DNA of 64,000 nt from Eulemur rufifrons (lineage: Eukaryota > Chordata > Mammalia > Primates > Lemuridae), in contig NC_090989.1 in the NCBI RefSeq assembly GCF_041146395.1, positions 280,332,343 to 280,396,342 of the forward strand, read 5' to 3'. The translations under genes were made by a program, and so were the position numbers. Every line of letters begins with the position of its first letter. Position 1 is the stretch's first letter. This document shows positions 30,900-41,557 of this stretch, in pieces. The notes beneath the pieces were generated by a model. It did not search any database and was not told the origin of the DNA. It saw only the letters and a list, made by a program, of their open reading frames with translations.

Positions 30900-31078
30900 C
30901 TTGGCCGGGACAAGCTCCCCTGCAGGTGCTCGCTGTGTCACTGGACAAGACACCTCCATGTTTCTGGATTTTCGCTTGTTCATCCATGAAGTGGGGATAG
31001 GAACAGTCCCTGGCACTGGTGAGGGTCATTGTGCACCTGGCATGGGGCCTGGCACAGGAAAGTGCTGGCAGCAAGGAG
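30900..31078 (+). mobile_element. MIR SINE
   Basis: GTGTCACTGGACAAGACACC, CTTGTTCATCCATGAAGTGG, GGATAGGAACAGTCCC and GTGCACCTGGCATGGGGCC followed by CACAGGAAAGTGCTGGC match sense MIR, including the tail. Confidence 0.7.
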
Positions 31079-31084
31079 CTGGGA

Positions 31085-31600
31085 CGGCTGCGTTGTCAAC
31101 AAGGCGCACACCTTCCAGGTGAGCGTCGCTGTGGCGGTGGGGAAGGCTATCTGAAGGCGGGAGGGCATCCGGAGAGGGCAGTGATCAGGTAGGGAGGTGG
31201 GGGGGACACCTGAGCAGGGTGTCGGGGGCTCTGTGGAGTCCTTCATGCCAACAGAACTGGGGGAAAGTTCAGCCTCTTCCCCTGTCCCGCAAAGGCCACT
31301 GGGAAATCCCCAAAAGGACTTGAGGGAGCTGGTGCCAGCCCTGCTGGGACCCCCAAAGCCTCAGATGGGCAGATGGGGAGGCACTCTCAGAGTCCCTACT
31401 ACTGTCCTCTGAGGGACTTCCCCGGCAGGTGGGCCTCACTCTCTTTCCTGTTTCCCACCTCCTGAGGAAAGCGGTGAAGCCCCGGCCACCCAGCTGAACC
31501 ACTGAGGCCGGACACGGAAAGGGAAGGTCCCCCTCTGTGTTCCGCAGCCGGGGGTCCTGCTGCCTAAAAACCCCCATCCCACCCTGCATTCATTCACCAG
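31085..31600. other. Non-coding stretch, no recognised element
   Basis: GC-rich, no recognised repeat or exon. Confidence 0.4.
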
Positions 31601-31602
31601 GG

Positions 31603-31838
31603 GACAGAACAGTGTGGGGGCTGAAGTCTGGCAAACAGGGTTCAAAACCCAGTCGAGCCGTCTACAAGAAGCTGCCAAACCTTCCGGCTCCCTGTGCCTC
31701 CACTTTCTCATCTGTGGATTGGGAAGAGTGATCAGACCTACTTTGTGGGGCCGGGATGAGGATCAACAGATGCGTGCCTGGCAGAAAGAGCCCAGCCCAG
31801 CGTACCAGCGCGTAGCAACTGTTCAATAAGCGGCAGCC
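31603..31838 (+). mobile_element. MIR SINE, nearly full length
   Basis: CAGTGTGGGGGCTGAAGTCT, GCAAACAGGGTTCAAAACCC, GTGCCTCCACTTTCTCATC, TGTGGATTGGGAAGAGTG and GTAGCAACTGTTCAATAAGC match sense MIR from head to tail. Confidence 0.85.
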
Positions 31839-32224
31839 CCTGTGGAGGCCTCGTGCAAGGGAGAGAGAAGAGGCTGCGTTTGGAGCCTACGGCTCTATTC
31901 ACCTTCTGACCAATGATGTGTGTGCCACCTCCCCTCATAACCGGGCGCCCTTGTCCCCTGCCCTCCCCCTGGCCCCCTGCTGGGCCCAGGGCCCCTTGCC
32001 TGTGTCCAGGAAGCCTGCTCTGGCAATGTCCTGGCCACACCTTGGCCTCTCACAGTCTTTGAGCTTGGAAAGCCTCAGAGAATGTGGAGTCCAGCCCCTC
32101 CCCAGTGACCCCCACCCTCCGGGTATGGAGCTGGGGCTCAGAGGTACCGGCACCCACGAGGGGCTGGGACTCCTAGTCCTATCTCCTTGCTTGGGTCCTC
32201 AGATCACTACTGCTGTGGGAGTTT

Positions 32225-32362
32225 GCGGACAATCCCCTTGGTACAGGACGGGCTCTTTTCTCTTGAGCTGGAGCCCCATGGGGGCAGGGACCTGCCTGTC
32301 TTGCTCCCCTGTGGCCCCAGGCCCAGCACAGGCCCTGGAACCTGTGAATGAATGAATGAGGA
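32225..32362 (+). mobile_element. L2 3' end
   Basis: CTGGAGCCCCATGGGGGCAG, GGACCTGCCTGTCTTGCTCC, GGCCCCAGGCCCAGCACAGG and GTGAATGAATGAATGAGG form the classic sense L2 tail ending in TGAA repeats. Confidence 0.9.
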
Positions 32363-32689
32363 CGGAATCCATCTGCTTCTCAGAGGAGCATCCCAAGAGA
32401 AGGCCACTTTGGCCACAGCCCCTGTGGGGTCACCAGGCCAGCCCCAGCCCGGCAGACGGGGTTGCCAATGGTTCCGAGGTTTCCAAGGGGCTTCTGACAA
32501 AGGGATCAAAGGAAGCAGATGACAGAAGGGCAGGAAATGGCAGGGTGGGGGCGCAGAGCCCCCTGCCCAGGCCGGGATGAAAGAGGCACAGGAAAAGGAC
32601 ACAGATGGACCAGCCACAGGGGAGGGGGTGACAGGATGTGGGCAGAGGGTCTCAGCCACTTCCCTCTGTACAGGGGAAAAACTTCACGG

Positions 32690-32815
32690 CTTTCTCCTTA
32701 GTTCAGGGCCCACCTTCCTGCCTCCATGCACCGGCATCCAGCCCCCGGCCCGGCACCTGGGGGACACTCAGAAAATGTTTTTGATTCACCATGGGCATGA
32801 ATGAATGAATGAATG
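32690..32815 (+). mobile_element. L2 3' end
   Basis: GCATCCAGCCCCCGGCCCGG, CACCTGGGGGACACTCAG, AAAATGTTTTTGATTC and ATGAATGAATGAATGAATGG match the sense L2 tail. It is followed immediately by an antisense MIR (32815), so the two face each other. Confidence 0.8.
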
Positions 32816-33030
32816 GAGTGACTGCTGGGTGCTGGGCACTCAGTATCTCTGCATTATATTCTTACTATCTCAATGACTCCTCACCACACTGGAAGAGAGC
32901 TGGGCTAGCCCCATTTTACAGATGAGGACACTGAGGCTGAAGGAGAAGGAAGCTATTGCTCCAGGTCACCCTGGACAGAATGCCAGAAGTAAGATTCAGA
33001 GTCTTTCTCAGCTTATAAACTCAACTTAAA
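32815..33030 (-). mobile_element. MIR SINE, antisense, nearly full length
   Basis: GACTGCTGGGTGCTGGGCAC, CTTACTATCTCAATGACTCC, CCCATTTTACAGATGAGGAC, ACTGAGGCTGAAGG and AGAATGCCAGAAGTAAGATT match inverted MIR in order. Confidence 0.9.
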
Positions 33031-33064
33031 TATGTGTTCTCAGGCTGATGGCAAAAGGCCTTGT

Positions 33065-33270
33065 TCACTCTCCATTCATTTGTCCAATCATTCACCTGGC
33101 CAGTCACTCATTCTGCAAGCCTTTACCAAGAACCTGCCCGTGCCACGCCCTGCGCTGAGCACTGGTCTGTGGCAATGAATGAAATAATCACAGTCCCTGC
33201 TGGAGGGCAGCCTCCACCCAAGTAATGAATTCATCACGATTTTGGAGGTGGTGGGAAGGGGAAAGCTGGA
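33065..33270 (-). mobile_element. L2 3' end, antisense
   Basis: ATTCATTTGTCCAATCATTC, AAGCCTTTACCAAGAACCTG, CGTGCCACGCCCTGCGCTGA and AATCACAGTCCCTGCTGGAG match the inverted L2 tail and adjoining body. Confidence 0.75.
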
Positions 33271-33274
33271 GGGC

Positions 33275-34225
33275 ACAGTGTGCGGAGCGGACCGGCCCTG
33301 TCTCCCGGGCTCGGAAAACGCTTAGCGCCAGACTGCAGGATGGGAGGGCGTCACTGCGGGGCGGTGTGGACAGAAGGCAGGAAGTCTAGGTCTGCGGAAC
33401 CAATGAAAGAAAATAATAGTCACAATCCTGACTGAGCAGGCAACGCTCAGCCTCTCTCTCCACAAGCACACTGCGTGGGTTGTCACACGTCTCTACAATG
33501 AGATGGAGACAGGGCGCCCGAGCGCTTTCCATTATAACTGGAGAGCCTGAGGCTCCCCCAGCTGCTAAGAAGCAGGGCCAGGGGCTCTCTGATCTGGGGT
33601 CTCAGCTCCTGACCCTGACCCCAGCATCTGCAGGACAGAGACCCTGCGCTCAGGGCTGGGGCGAGCTGGACCCGCTGGGACACGGTGGCTGCTGGAGGTG
33701 GTGCACCTCCTTCCTGTCACTCACCAGTTCTCCCTGGGCTGGGGAGGCTTGGGCTCCTCGGGCACAGAGGGGAAAATTCAGGGAGAGGACACTCGGAGCC
33801 CAAACCAGCCGGCGCTGTCTTAGGAGGGAGCGGAACAAAGACACCTGCCTGGCTTCTGACCAGCCTTTGAGAGCGTGAGCCACCAGGTGGACCTGCCTCT
33901 CCCCCAGACTGGCAGAGGTTGTCTGTCATGCTCCATGGAGGCAGCTGTCAGGTGGGGCTGCAAGGCCACTACGTCACCCGTGTCTCTTCATGGGTCCCAA
34001 ACCCCAAAGACAAAGCTAATTTCCTATTTTCTCTTTGACAGAAGAACAGAAGCCTGAGGTCTTCCCTAGACTGGGCTATGGCTTCCTAAGGGGGTCGCGC
34101 TGGGAGTGGCCGTCTCCTGGTGCTTCTCCTCACCTAGAGGATGCAGGGTATGGGATGAAGGCCCCACAAAGCAGTCAGAGCAGTCCCAGGACTGGGCCAC
34201 AGCATCCTTAGGACAGCGGAAAGCA
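33275..34225. other. Non-coding stretch, no recognised element
   Basis: No recognised repeat apart from a possible MIR echo near 33430-33520. ORFs on both strands show no domain. Confidence 0.4.
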
Positions 34226-34229
34226 CTCA

Positions 34230-34382
34230 CCTGTGATACCAATAACAGCTCACATTTCCTGAGCACCATCCATGCACCTGGTCTTGTGCTAACTGCTTTC
34301 AGAAAGTATCTCCGTGAATCCTGTGTGGCACATGCTGCTGGCAGTTGCCCAGTACCCATTTTGCCACCTCCCCTTTGGTAAC
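34230..34382 (-). mobile_element. MIR SINE, antisense
   Basis: AATAACAGCTCACATTTCCT, GAGCACCATCCATGCACCTG, GTCTTGTGCTAACTGC and TGCCCAGTACCCATTTTGCC match inverted MIR. Confidence 0.75.
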
Positions 34383-34384
34383 AA

Positions 34385-34600
34385 AACATCCCTCTCTGGG
34401 GTTGTAATGAGGCACATGGCCACCAGGAGTGCGTACAACATTTCCCAGCCTCCCTTGCAGCTAGGTATAGTCATATGATCAGATCTCACCAATGAAATAC
34501 AAGCAATGACCTGCACCTTCCAGCTGGCCTTTAAAAGGAAGGGATGGCCTCCGCCTCCTCGGTCCCCTCCCACACACAGAGAAAAGAATGAGGAGGGAGA
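34385..34600 (+). mobile_element. Old interspersed repeat, same group as 12255-12645
   Basis: CAACATTTCCCAGCCTCCCT, TGCAGCTAGGTATAGTCATA, GATCAGATCTCACCAATGAA and CACCTTCCAGCTGGCC match the recurring 'cccagcctcccttgcagctagg...ggccaatgaaatg' repeat. Confidence 0.45.
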
Positions 34601-34604
34601 GGGG

Positions 34605-34785
34605 TGGCTACCTTCAACCTTGTAGCCAGAGGCAATCCTACAGGGATGGGAAAGGTAAAAGGAGCCTAGACCAGCTGACAGGGCAGCCTCCCATACCCTA
34701 GATTGAGAGGAGAAAAACCTCTGAAATGAGAGAAATCAGGTCCTTTCTCTTGTAGCCACTGTTACTTGGGTTCTGCTAGAGTGTC
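34605..34785. other. Non-coding stretch, no recognised element
   Basis: No recognised repeat or exon. Confidence 0.4.
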
Positions 34786-34789
34786 TGGG

Positions 34790-34980
34790 CCAGCATCCTA
34801 AGCCAGACCCTGAGGCTCCAAGAGGGAAGTCCATGGTTAGCTGGGAAGTGGTGAAGCAAGACTTGAACCCAAGCCTGGGAGGGGTTGGTCCAGAGTCTAT
34901 GCTGAAAGCCACTGGGCTGAACTCCTGCTGCACATAGCAGATGCCCAACACATGATTGTCAGGTGGATGGATGAGTAAGT
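34790..34980 (-). mobile_element. MIR fragment, antisense, with adjoining L2-like tail in sense
   Basis: GCTCCAAGAGGGAAGTCCAT, GGTTAGCTGGGAAGTGG and CTTGAACCCAAGCCTGGGAG are inverted MIR (to about 34925). Then CACATAGCAGATGCCCAACA followed by GGTGGATGGATGAGTAAG looks like a sense L2/MIR tail, so two fragments lie back to back. Confidence 0.6.
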
Positions 34981-35089
34981 GGCCCAGGTGGCCCAACGTG
35001 CTGTCCTAGGCAGGATCTAACCCCAGAAGAATTGGGCTGTAAATGCCACTGGGTTATCCTGGTAGGAGCTATGGCACTTAGTTCTAATT

Positions 35090-35215
35090 TCTGTGCCCAA
35101 CATTCAAAGATACCCATGGTGACAATGCCTTCCGGTTTATAAAATGCTGATTCATGTCCACTGTCACTTTCCTATGAGTCAGGGGGAGGTATTATTACTA
35201 TCTCCATACCACATG
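35090..35215 (-). mobile_element. MIR fragment, antisense
   Basis: CCATGGTGACAATGCCTTCC, GTTTATAAAATGCTGATTC and CAGGGGGAGGTATTATTACT match inverted MIR. Confidence 0.6.
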
Positions 35216-35699
35216 TTAGAAAACGGTCCTGGGGCACACTGACTGGTGCACAGTAACCGCTCAGCACATGGCCGGCCTTCCCCTTCCTTTTAATAATGTT
35301 TTCTTAGTATCGTCCCACTACTAATAATTTTTTAAAAAATATTTGGAGGCGTGGGATATGGGAGAGTAAGAGAAGCCCACATGGAGGACTCAGAAGAGCC
35401 GGCAGCTGCTGGACTTGCTGTTGATCTTGAGATGTCTCTTCCCTTCTCCAATGCCTATTTTCCTGGTGTAAAATGAGGAAGATGGTCCCCTCTCCCCAGT
35501 CCCATTCTGGGTTCTGCTGCTCCGTGTCCCTGAGGTTGAGAGTGGGCAGGGTCCCCAGCACTGAGGTCAGAGCAGCCTTGCAATGCAGGGCTTCACCCTC
35601 TGCCTTTGCTGGGGGATGAGGTGCAGAGACAGGTGACAAGAGACCTCAAGCCCTCCACCAGCTGTGGTTCCCAGAGGCTTTGGGGGATGCGAGACAGAG

Positions 35700-36120
<421 letters not shown>

Positions 36121-36121
36121 A

Positions 36122-36435
36122 GACAAGACCTTTATTATAGGATTCTCACACTGATTATACACATTCATACATGTAGTGTGCTTAAAACAGAGCCTTTCTC
36201 ATCAGTGTCAGTTAATGCTAGGGACAGCATGGCTATCGATTGTCACTTGTTCGTAAAGGAGCATATTTGAATGTCAAGCAATAACAGTTTTACTGGAAGA
36301 CCAAGGGCTGGGAGCTTGATTTGACTTCCCTGGGTGCTTCTGAGGTCTGTGGGTTCCCAGCCTGGGCATCATGACCTTCCACCTCCCCTCTGCTCATTTA
36401 TCCCCTCAGACCCACGAGGGCAGCTCAGTTACGTT
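36122..36435. other. AT-richer stretch, unassigned
   Basis: No recognised repeat family and no exon. Confidence 0.35.
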
Positions 36436-36439
36436 AGGA

Positions 36440-36745
36440 ATGGAAATTACTGGAGTTTCAACATTGAAAAAGACCTCAAAGTTTTCTCAGCCAATTCTTT
36501 TCTTGAGGCATGGCTCTACACTCCCACACCCACCATCCTCCATCTCAGCCTGTCCTTGACTACCTCCCCAGATGGAGCACTCACTACCTCCAAGGCTGTC
36601 CTGACTATTGGATAGTTCATCTTGTGAGACATAACTGACCTCTCTGGGCAGCCTCCCCTGGCTCTGCCTTCTAGGTCCTCCTGGAACAAATCCACCCCTC
36701 TGCCCCAGGTGGCTCCTCCAGCCTCAGGAGCAGTGAGCACGAAAT
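36440..36745 (+). mobile_element. CR1/L3-like ancient LINE, tentative
   Basis: AGATGGAGCACTCACTACCT, CCAAGGCTGTCC, ATTGGATAGTTCATCTTGTG and CTGGAACAAATCCACCC follow a known ancient LINE series ('gagctcactacctcccaaggcagc...ggacagct...cacagaacaaatc'). Very diverged. Confidence 0.5.
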
Positions 36746-36749
36746 CAAT

Positions 36750-37315
36750 TTCTCCCTTAGTGCCTCAACCATCGTCTTGGAACAGGACAGAGCGAGGCCG
36801 CGTTTGCACAGAGCACTGGCTCCCGGGAAGCACGGCAACACAGCCCTCTGGAGACACCCAGGGAGCCACGCGCCACAGCTCCAGCCACTGGCTCTGGTTC
36901 TCTTGCCTGCACCTGGCCTCTTCCCTTCTGCACCAGAACTGCAAGCAGACAAAAGGCAAAGATTTGCCTGAAGCAAACACACCAAATCCTTCCGCAAACA
37001 CACATTCCCCTGCACGCTGATGCAGAAGATACCAGGGAGAAGAGGCCTACTTGATTAGATTTCTTTGGGGCCTGTCGCCTAATTTTGTTGCACATCTTAG
37101 CTTGAGGTCCCCATAGTGACTCTGTAGCATGTTTGATTTCTCAAAGCCATTCACAGACTGATGTGCAAACTCTCATCTCTGGGTGTGACTGAAGGACCCT
37201 TGCAAGTTCCAGTCCCTAGGTCGGTGGCCATCTGCCTGCTGTTTCACGTGGGCTGTGGGCTGTGGAGGGAAGGAGGTAAGGGGGTGAGCCCCGTGGTCCT
37301 GCAGACTGTGTTGCC
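36750..37315. other. Non-coding stretch, no recognised element
   Basis: No recognised repeat or supported exon. Confidence 0.4.
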
Positions 37316-37317
37316 AT

Positions 37318-37512
37318 CCCAGCCTCTTCATTCCCCAGTGCGGTGTCCCCCAGCAAGTCACTGTGCTTCCCCAGGCCTCAGACTCCCTGTCTGTAAAATG
37401 GGGACAATAATTGTCCCCACTTCTCAGGGCTTTTGTGAGTATCCGATGAGGTCCATGCTCTGCAACACCTCAGACTTGGTCTCAGGCACACAGTGGGTCT
37501 TTAATAAGCGAA
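37318..37512 (+). mobile_element. MIR SINE, nearly full length
   Basis: CAGCAAGTCACTGTGCTTCC, CAGGCCTCAGACTCCCTGTC, TGTAAAATGGGGACAATAAT, TGTGAGTATCCGATGAGG and CACACAGTGGGTCTTTAATA match sense MIR through the tail. Confidence 0.9.
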
Positions 37513-37619
37513 ACAATTGGTTCTCAGCTGTAAGAGCTTGGGGCACTGGTGTGAGTGGTCAGATTTAGGGGAAACGAGCCCCCCTTGTGAGAAGGGCCTG
37601 GTAGACACACATGTGGGGT

Positions 37620-37768
37620 CGGCGGCCTCAAACTGTGCTGTGCCTTGAGATGCTCCCAAGGGAGCAGCTGTATAAATCCTGAGTCCCAGGCCCTGTGCAC
37701 AAACAGCCTGATCCAATGGGGCCCGGGGAGGCCCAGGAATTTGCGGTTTAACAACCTCCTGCCCCCCA
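37620..37768 (+). mobile_element. MER20-like hAT-Charlie DNA transposon, tentative
   Basis: CCTCAAACTGTGCTGTGCC, GATGCTCCCAAGGGAGC, CCTGAGTCCCAGGCCCTG, CAGCCTGATCCAATGGGGCC and AGGAATTTGCGGTTTAACAA resemble the MER20 series in one orientation. It is diverged and shows no inverted repeats at its ends that I can confirm. Confidence 0.4.
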
Positions 37769-37787
37769 AAGGCTAGGAAGAGATGTT

Positions 37788-38160
37788 ACTGCTAAGCACA
37801 CTTTGCTAGGTACCGGCACTGGTTCAAGAGCTGGGGATACTGAGTCAAGTGAGGACACAGCTGCCCCCCAGCCCCCAGGGAGCTCCCACCCTCTAGGGGT
37901 TGAGGAGCTGGAGTTCTGGAGTGATCAAGTTACCACTGCAGGGATTAAATGGTTAGAAGGGACCCACTTCCTAGAACTGTGACTGTTGTCACAAGACAGA
38001 AGGCCTCCCAGGCTTGAGCCTTGGGACATGGAGTCCTTAAGAGGGAGGGACATGGACTGTTCTGGAAGCAAAGGCTGTTCTCACTGACCTTGTGTGGGCT
38101 GGGCACTGCTGGGGACAGGTGAGATGGGGCATGGTGTAGACGGCACACGTAAGGTGGCAT
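37788..38160 (-). mobile_element. L2 fragments, antisense
   Basis: CTGGGGATACTGAGTCAAGT, CAGCCCCCAGGGAGCTCCCA and later GTGTGGGCTGGGCACTGC, GGGGACAGGTGAGATGGGGC resemble the inverted L2 tail (two pieces or a duplicated segment). The middle part is too diverged to name. Confidence 0.5.
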
Positions 38161-38162
38161 GT

Positions 38163-38320
38163 GTCCTAAGGCCGTTCAGGCTGCTGCCTGGGAAGTAAGA
38201 CCTGGGTTTGAATCCCAGCTTCACCCTTTCTCCCTGTGTTGCTAGGGCCAGCGACTTCCCTTTCCTAAGCTTTGTTTCCACCTCTGCAAAGGGATGCCAA
38301 CTGGCAGCCATCTCAGAGGC
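38163..38320 (+). mobile_element. MIR SINE
   Basis: GACCTGGGTTTGAATCCCAG, CTTCACCCTTTCTCCCTGTG, AGCGACTTCCCTTTCC and CCTCTGCAAAGGGATGCC match sense MIR with a good B-box-like head. Confidence 0.8.
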
Positions 38321-38324
38321 GACT

Positions 38325-39030
38325 TACCCACAGGCTAATGAAGCTTTAACTCCAGAGACTCGTTTGCAGGGGCCCTACCAAGGCCTTGGGGTTAGTTATG
38401 TATTCATAATTTGGCATCATTCTTCCTAAGGTTGGTCCCCAAGATTGTAAAATCTTCAGGCCACTCAAAACCTGGATCTGCCCCACCCACCTAAGAGAGC
38501 TATTGCAAGATTTGGTGAGAGAAAACAGGCGACCAGTCCGAATCCTGTGTCTGGGGAATGGAGGCCTCCTTAGCTTCTGAGTCTTGGAACAAGAACACCC
38601 TAGCACCTAGATGGGCGAAGTTTGTCCAGGGATGGCCAGATGAACCCCCATCCCTGTTCTCACAACCCCATTGTCCTAGTTGTCTCAGGGCTCTGACCCA
38701 AGGAGGGGGAAGGAGGAGGAAGGGGATGGGGTCAGGGAAGGCGTATGTGTGGGCGTGGAGAGATGGTGGGGAGAAGGGTTTAGATCCAGCCTCAGGCAGA
38801 CCCCTTGGCTGCCATATGCACGACCTTTGAGGGGCCAGGCTGAGGAGGAGCCAGCCAGAGGTGAGGGCGCTGGGCAGTGGCCTTAGGGGTGACTTGTCTT
38901 TGATAATGACCTTCAAATGTTTGAGCCCAGGGAAGGATGTGAGTTATCCAGGACCCACAGTTAGGGGTGGGGAATGCTGGGGGGGGCGAGGGCATGTTCC
39001 CCTCAATGTAAAGAGTTTCCCAATAAGGAG
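38325..39030. other. Non-coding stretch, no recognised element
   Basis: No recognised repeat or supported exon. Confidence 0.4.
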
Positions 39031-39034
39031 CTGA

Positions 39035-39312
39035 ACCCCCACCTGCCCACACACATACTCTGTGCCAGACGCGCCCAAGGGCGGCATCTCCTACCTCCTA
39101 GAGTCCACAAGCAGAGGAGGAAGTGCAGGCTTAGGGAGGGCAAGCCCCTCACCTAAGGCCACACAGCAGGGGAGAGTAGGACACAAACCAGGATGTGGCT
39201 CCAGCTCTAACTCGAAATTCCTTCTCTTAACCCCTCCCTACTACCGCCCTCTGCCGTGGGCACAGTGGCACACAGTGGGCTCGCAATAAAGCAGGGAATG
39301 AGTGAAGAAAGA
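39035..39312 (-). mobile_element. MIR SINE antisense, followed by an L2 tail in sense
   Basis: MIR (39035-39240): CACACATACTCTGTGCCAGA, GGCTTAGGGAGGGCAAGCC, CCACACAGCAGGGGAGAG and CCAGCTCTAACTCG. Then GGGCACAGTGGCACACAGTG and CTCGCAATAAAGCAGGGAAT (39255-39310) read as a sense L2 tail. CGI-3 begins shortly downstream. Confidence 0.7.
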
Positions 39313-39634
39313 AATTCACAGGTAGGGCTCTTCCTACACCCCCCGCACCCCACCCAGACCAGCTCTTTCCAGCCCCAGCCGCCCGCCCCCCACACCACTC
39401 GCCGTCTAGTTAGGAGGTCCCCAGTCATCTCCCCGGCTTCCACAGGTTCCCCCGCGCGCCTCCCGGAGCCCACCCCGAGGCAGCTTTCTCACAACAGGAC
39501 CCACCCCGGCGTGGGGACGCCTCGCGACCCCCGAGACCCAGCGGGAGAGCCGCAAGCGCGGCGGGGTGGTCCCCGCGCCACAGTTCCCCTCCAGGCCTTA
39601 CCCGCTCCCGCCCCTCCCCTGCCCCGGGCGGCTG

Positions 39635-39663
39635 AATAATTGATTCGACCATAAATAATTGAT
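39635..39663. promoter_or_regulatory. Paired AATAATTGAT motif in CGI-3
   Basis: AATAATTGAT occurs at 39635-39644 and again at 39654-39663 with a 19-bp period (about two helical turns), joined by TCGACCATA. It is AT-rich inside a strong CpG island, so the pair stands out. The core looks like homeodomain sites. Confidence 0.4.
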
Positions 39664-39879
39664 CTGTGTCGCGCGCGCCCTCTGCCCCTAGGGTGGGTTC
39701 CCCGTTAGGGTTAGGGGGAGCGGGGCCCGCGGGCCTGTGCATGCAGGGGCGCACTGCTTCGCTCGGCGGGCCCTGCTCGCTCTCTCGCGCCGGCTTTTTC
39801 CCTTTTTCTTTTTCCTTTTTTTCTTTCCTGGAGCGGAGCCCGGCGCCAGGAGTCTGGAACCAGCTTGACAAGCTTTTGA

Positions 39880-39980
39880 GTTATGGCGGGGGGAGGGGCG
39901 GCGCGGGCGGCGGGGGAGGGGAGGGAGGGGAGGGGGGGGCGTGGGGGCGGGGCGGCGGGCTCAGCGGGCAGGGGGCGCGC
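39880..39980. repeat. G-run tract, potential G-quadruplex
   Basis: Plus strand with many G-runs of 4-8 bases separated by 1-3 bases (GGGGGGAGGGGCGG and GGGAGGGGAGGGAGGGG). Polypurine with CpG steps. The complement is C-rich. Confidence 0.75.
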
Positions 39981-40374
39981 CCGGCTCTGCTGTCGCGCCC
40001 AATTCGGGCGCCCGCTGCGAGGGGCTGCGCCGGGGGCGGCCGGGAGGGGCGGCGGGGTGCGGGTGAGTCACCGCGCGCAGCCGGGCGGGCGGAACGAGCC
40101 CGGCTTAAGAGCCGCAGTAACGAGGCCCGGGGAGGGCGGCGGGGTTTACACGGCCTCTGGGCCGCGGCCTCCCCCGCCGAGCAAGACATTCCTTTCCGCT
40201 GAACCGGGCGCCTGGGCCCGCGCCGCGCCCTGCATGGAGCGCGCCCGGCAGCCGGGCCCGGCCGGGGCAGGGGGGCAAGGCCTGGGCTGGTCCCCCCACC
40301 CCCGCCCCGGCCCCGGCCCCGGCCCCAAGCGCTGCTTCCCAGAAGCTCACTGTGTCCTCGGCTCCTCGGGAGGG

Positions 40375-40432
40375 AGGGATTGTTATACCCATTTAACGGG
40401 TGGGGAACCTGAGCCCAGCGAGCCTGCCCTGG
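40375..40432 (-). mobile_element. MIR fragment, antisense
   Basis: GTTATACCCATTTAACGGGT and GGGGAACCTGAGCCCAGCG match the inverted 'cccattttacagatgaggaaactgagg'. Confidence 0.5.
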
Positions 40433-40434
40433 GT

Positions 40435-40820
40435 GTCTAATCCCCTCCCCGTACATTTGTCCCGCTCCGAGACTTCATTTTTCCTGCTCCCCCGGTGCGG
40501 TTTTGGCCCTGGGGGTGCAGAGCCAGGCAGGCGCACGGTAGGGGGGCCTTAACCACTGGCTGAATTTGCGGGGGACACTTTGCCAAAGGCCCCCAGCCCC
40601 GGGGCTAGGTGTGGGTGGAAGGTGTCAGGAATTACTGGTTTACCAGAGATGGGCACGTCAAGGAGCAGTGGAGGGAATGCAGACCCTTGGTCTCCTGGGG
40701 CTCTCGGAGTATCCAAAGAGGAGACGGCCAGACCACTAACAGAGACTCCAGTCATGAGCAGGTCTGTGAGATGGCTTAGGAACAGTGCCAGCCTTGCCTG
40801 GGCGCTAGAAGCTTCCATGA
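40435..40820. other. Non-coding stretch, no recognised element
   Basis: Downstream flank of CGI-3 with no recognised repeat or exon. Confidence 0.4.
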
Positions 40821-40824
40821 GGCT

Positions 40825-40905
40825 AAAGTCCCTGCTTAACACAGGGCCTGGCACACGGTGAGCGCTCAGCACATGGTCACTGTTGTTTATTACTATTTCT
40901 CAGGG
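40825..40905 (+). mobile_element. MIR tail fragment
   Basis: GGGCCTGGCACACGGTGAGC, GCTCAGCACATGG and TGTTTATTACTATTT match the sense MIR tail 'tgcctggcacatagtaagcgctcaataaatg...ttatta'. Confidence 0.65.
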
Positions 40906-40909
40906 ACTC

Positions 40910-41555
40910 ACCTAGGTCTGGCAAAGCCCCCCTCCCTGTGCCCCCAAGCAGCACCCAGAGAACGTGGAGCCATCCCTCCAGCGGCTGAGCTGCCTGGCTC
41001 CTCCTCCCAGTCCCCCGCCTAGCCAAGTGTCGAAATCATCCCAGACGAGGCTGCTGAGCAGAAATTTCCAGTCTCCCTGGCAAAGCTGGGAAGATTTTGG
41101 GTGCGGCTCAGAGATGCAGCTGGGCAGGCTGTGCAGGGCCACGGCCGGGGAGGCCCCCAGCATGTTCTGCATCCCTGGGGGTAGGTGTGGGGTGGGTGGG
41201 TGGTGCGTGGCTGGCCTTCATCTCCAGCCCCAGAGCTGCTACAGCACAGGCAAAGCCCACTGTCCTGGGTGGTCACGGGAGGGCTCCGGCCAGGAGCAAG
41301 ACCCAGGTTTGGGTGCTGCCTCTGCCTGCCCTTCAGCAGCCCCCCACCCGGGATCTGCATGCACACCCACCTGCCCTCAGAAGATGGGGTAACAGTCGCC
41401 ATGAAGACTGTGCCTCCAGGGGGAGCAAGGCCTTCCCTGAGGCTCACACACCCCCAGGAGACTAGGTCTGGGGGGCCTTGGGGGTCCCTGTCCTAAGGAA
41501 CCTGAAGAACCTGCAAGGAACCTGGCAAACCTTTGCTCACAGGGCTGGAAAACCC
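40910..41555. other. Non-coding stretch, no recognised element
   Basis: GC-rich, no recognised repeat. ORFs have no domain. Confidence 0.4.
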
Positions 41556-41557
41556 CA

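Larger units (their letters stand above)
39380..40340. promoter_or_regulatory. CpG island CGI-3
   Basis: The largest island here. CpG-dense from GCGCCTCCCGGAG to CCCGGCCCCGGCC. It holds two AATAATTGAT copies, a GTTAGGGTTAGGG stretch, long G-runs (39880-39980), a TGAGTCA AP-1-type site (40064-40070) and a TEAD-like CATTCC near 40187. No TATA box or confirmed exon. ORFs of 178-191 codons are composition artefacts. A promoter or island-type enhancer is plausible. Confidence 0.65.

Noticed and set aside
39703..39718. Interstitial telomeric repeat
   Set aside because: Only two TTAGGG units; too short to be an array.
39666..40456. ORFs of 178-191 codons on both strands over CGI-3
   Set aside because: Opposite-strand overlapping ORFs with low-complexity Gly/Arg/Ala/Pro content. 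An island artefact.
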